From Zygnema cylindricum (taxonomy: Eukaryota > Streptophyta > Zygnematophyceae > Zygnematales > Zygnemataceae), in NCBI GenBank assembly GCA_037447655.1, contig JBBHKE010003107.1, forward strand, positions 1 through 24,389: DNA of 24,389 nucleotides, read 5' to 3'. Positions 18,722-24,389 of this stretch are shown here, piece after piece (position 1 is the first letter of the stretch; the number at the start of each line of letters is the position of its first letter). Position numbers and translations under genes: made by a program. Below the pieces are notes generated by a model. It saw nothing but the letters and a program-made list of their open reading frames with translations, made no database searches and had not been told where the DNA came from.

Positions 18722-19710
18722 TGGACTATAGAATTCAAAAAGCCTCCAGATAGTTTTTAGCTAACCCTTCTTCAGTTATGACCACAGATACTCAAGTATG
18801 TAAACAGGCAATCTGAGTGCACTCCTGTGCAGTCTGGACTCCCCTGAGTCCTCAGCAAAAGAAATACCTAAAAACGCCCAACGAGGCGATTACTTATCAA
18901 GTGGGAAAGATGCCAAAATATATACAAACTCATTGGGAGAGAGGCGGCTACCTCCTAAATCTCCTAAGTCCTAAACCCCTCTCACAACCCCTATCTAGTG
19001 ATCTACGAACGAATCAGAGAACTGTAAAGTACAAAATGGTACTGTGGCTGGTGTACTTTCTGTACGGTCTGTGTATAACTTGGCCATTGAGTGGACATTT
19101 GTCTCTTTTGAACTAGCTTTCATGCTCTCCGGGATTTTGCTCTCCAATGTTTTCTTGCCACTTAGCACCATGTCAGGTTACGCCCAAAAATCGCCAAAGC
19201 GCCCATTCCGGGATCTCGGCGATGATGCGCGCCGTCGGATCAAAAACGGCTTTAACTGTTAGCCGTTGAAAATCGATTTTTGCTAAATTTGTTTCGTGCG
19301 GTTTCGCGTTTGCACTGTAATTCAATTTTGTTTCTATGTGACTTATCCGTATTTTCGTTAATCGGATTATTGAGCCCCGACACATTTAAATTCTTATCAT
19401 ACCACATATACTCTAACGGACTTCAACGACAGATTGGCTAAGGCTGACGGCTACGCCTCGCTCTGCTCGTTGGAGGTTAGAGTCCTGCCGGACTCAACCT
19501 CTTTGGTAGAGGTGACTTATGTCACTTTTTTTGACCTGCCTAAGGAGCCAAGGAAGCCATGGCTCCATCACCCTGTCTCTCTTTCAGTGACTACGACAAG
19601 TATCGAGGATTAAAGAGGAGAGGTGGAGGCAGACTGCCTGTGTTTTTCTTTTCTATTTCCACTAAGTTATTCAGACGTAGAAAATACATTATAATTCTAA
19701 TAATTCAACA
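18722..19710 (-). repeat. 5' LTR of the copia element, 989 bp
   Basis: On the minus strand it begins TGTTGAATTATTAG at 19710 and ends TATAGTCCA at 18722. The shared part with the 3' LTR covers 18850-19710. The 18722-18850 part is placed in the LTR because the solo LTR at 7515-8560, which ends cleanly, contains a related GACTCAGGGGAGTC ... CACAGG block and has a similar total length. The G-box present in the 3' LTR is changed here (CACTTA). Confidence 0.75.
19435..19530 (+). promoter_or_regulatory. tRNA-like A-box/B-box block antisense to the copia 5' LTR
   Basis: Plus-strand TGGCTAAGGCTGACGG (19435-19450) and GGTTAGAGTCC (19475-19485) repeat the arrangement at 14101-14170. The A box fits TGGCNNAG-type consensus better than the other copy, and the B box has one mismatch. 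A run of T follows at about 19528. The region is otherwise the best-conserved part of the LTR, including GTCCTGCCGGAC. Confidence 0.4.
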
Positions 19711-19722
19711 ATTTACATTTGA

Positions 19723-20082
19723 CTTAGCCGCAAAAATGAAATCTACTCGCGAACCGTTACACTGAACCCGGATACAAATTAAAGGACGATGTACAACATG
19801 TATAAACTCGCACGAAATGAAATAAACTTTGTACAGAATAAAAAAGCGTACCAGCTTATAAATATCGATGTAACTAAAATGACGCGTCGTCACGCGCGAC
19901 CCAGTTGACCTGACGACGTGTCATTTTACTTTCATCGATATCTATACGCGCGCACGCATTTTTATTTTGTATGAAGTTTATTCAGTTTCGTGCGAGCTTA
20001 TACATGTTGTACGTCGTCTTTTTTAACTTGTGTTCAAGTTTAATGGAACGGTTCGCGAGTAGATTTCATTTTTGCGGCTAAG
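19723..20082. repeat. Foldback element: 170-bp arms around an 18-base loop
   Basis: The arms 19723-19892 and 19911-20082 are inverted copies, about 85% alike by eye. The outermost 36 bases are identical (19723-19758 against 20047-20082, starting CTTAGCCGCAAAAATG). The unit starts 12 bases from the copia LTR edge. No target duplication was found, and its outer bases match no superfamily I can name. It may be a MITE with long inverted repeats or an inverted-repeat locus whose transcript would fold into a long double-stranded RNA. Confidence 0.88.
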
Positions 20083-20142
20083 GGTGGAGTTCTATCATAC
20101 GTTTTTGTAATTGTACGGCAAACTCTACAGACCGGGTCGATT

Positions 20143-20818
20143 GAGGGTGGACTTCCATTAGCGAAAAAGTGGGGTTTTTTACTGATGGACGTACTGTTTC
20201 GTACAGGTTCGTACATAATATTTTTTATCAAACGAAAACAACATTACAAAAAATTGTCCAAGGTTGTGAGAGTAAATTATGACCGTCGGATTCAATTACA
20301 CTTTTTATCCGTGACGCCACGTCACTAACCCTACAGTTTGTTAGGACCGTGCACAGGGAGGACAATTCTTCAATACAGAACGTGTAAAAACATGCCGCGT
20401 GGAAAAGGTAAAAATAATCCACGATGAGTGCGCGCGTATGTGCGTACACGTCGCAAGGGCCATGCCTTACGCCATGGTGGCTGCGAACCCGCCGTTATTA
20501 TCCCGTCACGCTCCCACCATCAGAGTTTGCCGCCGTCTTTTTGTCGTTGCGTTTTGAAATTTTGGGTAGTACATTTAATGCCCTCTGTAGGAGTCATTAA
20601 TTACCGCCGCTGGTACAGATATTATCTCCGCTCGTACAAATATCGTCTTTTGACATTGCATTTGAAGATTCTTTCAAGATTTTAAGCATCGAATATTAAC
20701 CTACGTGTTACCAACCAAAATGAGCCACGCAGGTTTATAGAGGCGACCTAATGGAAGGCACGCCTTTTAGTAAAATTTTCCGTACAATTACTGGGACGCC
20801 TAATGGAAGTCCACCCTC
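20143..20818. mobile_element. Non-autonomous DNA element with about 20-bp terminal inverted repeats
   Basis: GAGGGTGGACTTCCATTAG opens the element at 20143 and its exact complement closes it at 20818. A CG follows inside on both sides, offset by one G. A partial repeat of the end (CCTAATGGAAG) lies inside at about 20747. No convincing target duplication is visible (CGATT before, TTATT after), so the superfamily is open. No transposase frame is present. The 60 bases between 20083 and 20142 open with a similar GGTGGAGTTCTATCATACG, possibly the remnant of another end. Confidence 0.7.
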
Positions 20819-21156
20819 TTATTCCATCACGTAGAGTCGGTAAGCCATGTGTTATAAATTGACTGGCGCCACGCAAGGTATGATACGATATTGAATATCT
20901 TTCATATTTTTAGCACCGACAAACTTTACTTCAAATCTTGACTTGCGTACCATTTACAAAGTAATTATTCGACAAAACTTTTATACTTTTTGCAAACGCT
21001 AGTATTTACGCCAGCTCATTTTTTAGGGTTTCAGTTTTCGAACATAACGGAAGTCCTTTGAGAGAAATAGTGTGACAAACAAAAGTTACCAAAAATAGCG
21101 TGACGAGGGAATGTTACAAAATTTCGTTTTTACTTTCGGTTGTATTTTGGAAAACG

Positions 21157-21234
21157 CGTGTCATGTGCAAATCTTAAGATTTTTTGTTGGTTTTCCATCA
21201 TGACACGTAGCTTAATCGTCCAGCGTGTCATGAT
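21157..21234. repeat. Alternating inverted copies of CGTGTCATG
   Basis: CGTGTCATG at 21157-21165, its complement CATGACACG at 21199-21207, and CGTGTCATG again at 21224-21232. The second pair extends to an 11-bp perfect stem (21197-21207 with 21224-21234) around 16 bases. The middle copy can pair with either neighbour. Confidence 0.75.
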
Positions 21235-21296
21235 TTTTTTTTGTGTATCTGCCAACCCACCTCGAGGAGGTGGGTTGACGGTTACAGAAAAAAAAT
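21233..21296. repeat. Hairpin with a perfect 11-bp tip
   Basis: CAACCCACCTC at 21253-21263 and GAGGTGGGTTG at 21267-21277 pair perfectly across three bases. The flanks continue an imperfect stem (TGTATCTGC against GACGGTTACA) and end in a T run on the left and an A run on the right, giving about 30 bases per arm. Confidence 0.75.
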
Positions 21297-21477
21297 TAAG
21301 CGAACTCCTAGACGACAAGTATTACCTCCATGACCTTTCGGAGAGTATCGGCAAGATTCTCTGTAATGTTTACGATTTGGTACTGAGGGTCGCGGATTTC
21401 TGTAAACTACGCCTGATGGAACGTCACCCTAAGTCAAATGTCAGTGTGTGCTCTCACAGACGTGAAGTGATAAAATA

Positions 21478-22014
21478 CACCGCGAATCGTTATTAGTGTC
21501 AAAGTTTAAATTGTGTTGAAGAAAATTTACCGTAATTGATGTCAATTAAGAATTTGATTTTTAGAAAAAAAAGGTGTATTCTAATTTCAGCATTATGCTA
21601 ATTTGGGAACAGCAAAAGTGGAATATTCGCCGTATGATTATATACATTAATATATGTATCCGTACAAATTATTAGAAATCGTACGACGTCGTGAAACTTA
21701 AATATGCGTACACGTCAGACTAACTTACGTGTCAGACTAATCCCGTTTTTTGAGCGTACGTTCCCATGCGTGCGAGTTTGATTTAATTCATTCGTTTGTT
21801 AACTTTCACTTGAAAAGGTACATCTATGTACGGTCTGACATCCACCGTATACCATACTATTTAGATCTTATTGTACTTTCGTTCTTTACGCTGTTTTGTA
21901 CGGTACCTTAATTAACGTCAAGGAAAAATTAAAATCATGTATCCTATTTGAGGAAAAAATCAAAATTTTAAGAACCCAAATTATTGACTTTGACACTAAT
22001 AACGATTCGCGGTG
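21478..22014. mobile_element. Mariner-like MITE, 537 bp, with TA target duplications
   Basis: 28-bp perfect terminal inverted repeats start CACCGCGAATCGTTATTAGT and the element is flanked by TA on both sides (21476-21477, 22015-22016). TA duplication with CA-starting ends is the pattern of Tc1/mariner-type elements. There is no transposase. Internally a word CGTGTCAGACTAA is nearly repeated near 21715-21740. A shorter relative sits in the intron at 23281. Confidence 0.85.
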
Positions 22015-22016
22015 TA

Positions 22017-22576
22017 CCTGAGCGCAGCCATTTTATTTATATGTGGCTGCCGCAGTTTTGTTACAGCCGTGTGAATTGTTTTTTTTTTTATGACGGTCGA
22101 CTTTCGCAAACGCGACACTTTTTTAACCGCCAGTACAATATTACACCAGTCAAAGTTGTTCGACGGATTGACCGTCAAATCTAAACTTCAAGGTACGTAG
22201 CTTGTACGAAACTGTACTTCAAATGTACAATTTCTGACAACTACTGTACCTGCGCGCAGCAAAAATCGTCTCTGCGATTAGCAATTCCCTAATTTTTTCG
22301 CCACCCAAAACATTTGCTTCCGTACACATATGTCCTTTTTTTCAATCTGAGACCGCCAATTGGAGCTGAGAATCTTACCTTTCAATCGCAACCGTCATAT
22401 TGGCAATCCTTCAAGTGTGTACAGAGAAATAATGTTTTTATCGGCGCGAAAAATACATTAACACATAGCGACACGCGGTGTAGTTTCGAAATGAGGGGGG
22501 GTTGAGGGCGAGGGCGAGAAGCCGAGAAATCAATTGTTGGCTTGTTGCCAACCATCGTGAGCATAAAAAGAAAACA
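22017..22576 (+). promoter_or_regulatory. Presumed promoter and 5' leader of the downstream gene
   Basis: Region between the MITE and the start codon. It holds a GCAGCCA ... TGGCTGC inverted repeat (about 22024-22050), a TGACGGTC/GACCGTCA pair (about 22091-22173), and, near the start, a GA-rich stretch (22494-22530, GAGGGCGAGGGCGAG) as often found near plant transcription starts. A palindrome TTGGC-N5-GCCAA lies at 22537-22551. No clear TATA box was seen. The transcription start is unknown. Confidence 0.4.
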
Positions 22577-24389
22577 ATGTTGAGCGAGGGGATTCTCACG
22601 CTTGTCGTTTCTATCTTCTTTGCGTTACATGTTGCAGAAGCATTTGCGAATTATGTTCCCGGAACAGAAGGTAAGCTGAACCGGCACCCTGCTGTAGCTT
22701 CCATAGTTTGTCGTTTTCTTTTTCTGGCAACACCTTCGATCGACTGTCTGCCACGTGGCAAATCAACCAAATTCCTGGAAAACCCTAAAATCTCTTAAAA
22801 AAACCAGGAAAACTGTAGAAAACCCTAAAATTTGAGCACGGCATCCTTCATGTTGACATCCAGAAGATACGTCGCAGCCCTTCCTTTTCTTTGATGTTGT
22901 CCATGTGACAGATGTGACGGAAAATGTATGTAGTGTGGCACAGTTGAGTGTATGTTTTCGACCAGAGGTCAAATTAAGAGGAATTTATAGCTTTTCTTGT
23001 ATAGCTTTTCTTGAAACCAATTGTTTCTCTTTTTTAGCCCTTGAAAGAAAGAGATAGTCAAATAGTTTTTCTTTTCGTGCCTCTGTTTTTGTAGTCAGAT
23101 TTTTTACCCATTGTTAAGCAATAAAACTTCTTAATTCTTTTTAAATTCACTGGTTCTTACGAATGTCTGGTGTCGTAATGTCAACCAATCAACTGTTAAA
23201 TATTAATTGTTGCACCCAAATCTTTCTTCAACCCTGACCATTAAACATTGGGTATTGATGTAGCAACATTGCTAAATGTATACCGTGAATCGCTTTTAGC
23301 GTCATTTTTTTTTTCGCGACATAAAACATCTGGATATTTTGATCCGGATATCTGATAAAGGATATTGCCTTCCGATTTGGCGGTTTCTAAAAGTAATTTG
23401 CATATGTGTGCACGAAGAAAAGTCGACTAAAGTGGCGAATTAAACATTCATGCTTATAGTGATTCACAGTGTAGCTTGCAACTGTCAATGGCTGACTACA
23501 TAGTGACTTCACAAAAACCGGAAAGTTTTCATGTTTTTTTGTTTATACTTTTCATATTTTTTTTTGAAATTGGGAAGGCACTATACGTACATGTCTCTTG
23601 GCTTCAGTTTTTTTGATCCCTGTCAAATTTATAATCACTTTTTTTCATAATCATTTTAGGCAGTGGAAAATGTGGCTAATTGTAAGGTCACCGCGCAATA
23701 CCCAATTCTTCATTAGACACATACACACAGGTTTCACTGTCATTTGAGACCCCTTTGATTCATTGACTCTTTTCCAAAACGATGATGATGTTTGGTGCGC
23801 ATCTTTTATGGTTTAATTTTTGTTTTTGTTTGTATTTATTTTAGCAAATTTTGAAGGATGTAGAAGACTGTCTTTTTTGTTATTTCTTACAATCATCTAA
23901 CTCAGAAAACTGACAAACTAGTTACCAAAATGATCTTTCTTTGCATTAGGAGCATGCATGAATGAAGCACACAAAATGCATAATTTGCTCATCCTTTTTC
24001 CTTCTCCTTCTCCCTGCGTGTAGCGTTGTCTTCTTCTTTGTTCCTTGCTGTATTGTACTCTTAGTAGATATCAAGATGCACTTTGTTTTGGATGGCTATT
24101 TATGCGCCACAGTGGATCCTAAAACAGGGGATAATTTATCTCCACTATGCTATTGAATTGGGCGGTTTTTGCTACAAAAAAAATCTTCTTGAACTTGTTG
24201 AATTCACAGACTTGGTCCGGTTGAACAGCTTGCACAGCTCATTCATTATGTGAATTTATCCAGATTCCCTGATCTCTTTTTTTTTTTTTTGGCAGCTTAT
24301 GCTGTAGTCTTAAACAATTTACCACCGACGGCTGCTTATGAAGGTGGTCACAAAAATTTCCCGAAGACTGCCCCGGACAAGGGGCAGCG
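22577..24389 (+). CDS. Putative secreted protein gene, exons 1 and 2, partial at the 3' side
   Basis: I do not recognise the product. Exon 1 (22577-22670) begins at an ATG in an AAAACAATGTT context. The frame is open upstream to 22502, but the internal ATG is preferred because it directly precedes a signal-peptide-like stretch, MLSEGILTLVVSIFFALHVAEAFA (charge, about 15 hydrophobic residues, small residues at the likely cleavage site). It ends ACAGAAG/gtaagc. Exon 2 (24296-24389) follows a CTGAT branch-like site, a T run and ggcag. The phase-1 junction joins without a stop and gives an Ala, then YAVVLNNLPPTAAYEGG and on to the window end. The matching phase and the good splice signals support a real gene. 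Small exons inside the 1.6-kb intron cannot be excluded. The mature protein would be secreted or enter the endomembrane system. Confidence 0.6.
22749..22760. promoter_or_regulatory. G-box palindrome in intron 1
   Basis: TGCCACGTGGCA is a perfect 12-base palindrome around CACGTG, the core bound by plant bZIP and bHLH factors. It lies 79 bases past the splice donor, a position from which intronic elements can affect expression. Function is inferred. Confidence 0.5.
22780..22828 (+). promoter_or_regulatory. Two telo-box motifs in intron 1
   Basis: AAACCCTAA occurs at 22780-22788 and 22820-22828, both within a GAAAACCCTAAAAT word, 40 bases apart. Telo-boxes are found near the starts of many plant growth-related genes, where they are bound by Myb-type telomere-repeat factors. 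The repeat may also be a plain small duplication. Confidence 0.4.
23281..23471. mobile_element. Mariner-like MITE, 191 bp, inside intron 1
   Basis: Ends TACCGTGAATCGCTTTTAGC and, on the other strand, CACTGTGAATCACTATAAGC, with TA on both sides (23279-23280, 23472-23473). The ends resemble those of the 537-bp MITE at 21478-22014 but have diverged from each other, so this copy is older or of another subfamily. No coding content. Confidence 0.75.

Larger units (their letters stand above)
13510..19710 (-). mobile_element. Ty1/copia LTR retrotransposon, minus strand, inactivated
   Basis: A 6.2-kb element read right to left: 5' LTR (18722-19710), gag with one CCHC knuckle, aspartic protease, integrase, RT, RNase H, polypurine tract, 3' LTR (about 13510-14375). 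Integrase before RT marks Ty1/copia (Pseudoviridae). LTR identity is about 88% by eye over the shared part, older than the gypsy element by that measure. Every domain has stops or frameshifts. No target duplication can be shown: the bases after the right edge (ATTTA) have no partner because the outer end of the 3' LTR is missing. Confidence 0.92.
20819..21477. other. Intergenic sequence with hairpins
   Basis: No gene is supported. A 118-codon frame (21140-21496) starts at a non-ATG codon, runs into the MITE and has no recognisable domain. The notable content is the hairpin group at 21157-21296. Two spaced copies of an AATAG(T/C)GTGAC word occur near 21066-21106. Confidence 0.5.
22671..24295 (+). 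other. Intron 1 of the putative secreted protein gene
   Basis: Opens GTAAGC and ends in a long T run plus GGCAG. Near its 5' end are a G-box palindrome (22749-22760) and two telo-box motifs (22780-22788, 22820-22828). A 191-bp MITE lies at 23281-23471. The rest is T-rich, as plant introns are. A 64-codon frame at 23962-24156 is a by-product of pyrimidine-rich sequence (Ser/Phe/Leu/Cys runs) and is not taken as an exon. Confidence 0.55.

Noticed and set aside
20428-20685. 85-codon frame with an Arg-rich start
   Set aside because: Lies inside the inverted-repeat element 20143-20818 and shows no transposase or other motif.
21140-21496. 118-codon frame before the upstream MITE
   Set aside because: Starts at a non-ATG codon, crosses hairpins and ends inside a transposon end. 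No recognisable motif.
23658-23682. Possible micro-exon between a TTTTAG acceptor and a GTAAGG donor
   Set aside because: Joined in phase with exon 1 it meets a TAA within seven codons, whereas skipping it gives an open junction with exon 2.
23962-24156. 64-codon hydrophobic frame, a possible small membrane protein or extra exon
   Set aside because: It sits in pyrimidine-rich intron sequence near the acceptor and consists of Ser/Phe/Leu/Cys/Val runs. No splice pair was found that would join it in phase.
1-24389. CRISPR arrays, rRNA genes, canonical tRNA genes, bacterial operons
   Set aside because: No regularly spaced direct repeats of CRISPR type, no rRNA-like blocks and no full cloverleaf were seen. 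The tRNA-like blocks in the LTRs lack a convincing acceptor stem.

Overview
This looks like nuclear DNA of a green plant, most likely a land plant. The window holds decayed LTR retrotransposons, one of them with a primer site matching the 3' end of plant initiator-Met tRNA. It also holds small inverted-repeat DNA elements and the 5' end of one intron-containing gene. No bacterial, organellar or CRISPR features were seen. The species cannot be named from the sequence.

Layout. 1-3299 and 12196-13509 are AT-rich host sequence with no gene I can support. They were contiguous before a Ty3/gypsy element (3300-12190) inserted. That element has two LTRs (992 and 968 bp), an exact 5-bp target duplication (CACAC), a primer binding site, a polypurine tract and a gag-protease-RT-RNase H-integrase order, ending in a chromodomain-like tail. 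Its frames are broken by stops, by frameshifts and by a 1046-bp TG...CA insertion (7515-8560) inside reverse transcriptase, which reads as a solo LTR of a Ty1/copia-like family.

A second element, Ty1/copia on the minus strand, occupies about 13510-19710. Its 5' LTR (18722-19710) appears whole. Its 3' LTR (about 13510-14375) has lost its outer end. Gag, protease, integrase, RT and RNase H are recognisable but inactivated: the RT YVDD box reads YVND, and the first integrase Asp appears replaced.

19711-22014 is a cluster of inverted-repeat structures: a 360-bp foldback (19723-20082), an element with about 20-bp terminal inverted repeats (20143-20818), a hairpin group (21157-21296), and a mariner-like MITE with TA duplications (21478-22014). 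From 22577 a host gene starts. Exon 1 encodes a signal-peptide-like N-terminus. A 1.6-kb intron carries a related MITE, a G-box and two telo-box motifs. In-phase exon 2 runs off the window end.

The most unusual signals are: a textbook -1 frameshift heptamer with a downstream stem at the gag-pol boundary of the gypsy element; a tRNA-like A-box/B-box arrangement on the antisense strand of all three copia-type LTRs; a palindrome cluster in the gypsy U3; and the long foldback. All of this was read by eye, and no similarity search was run.
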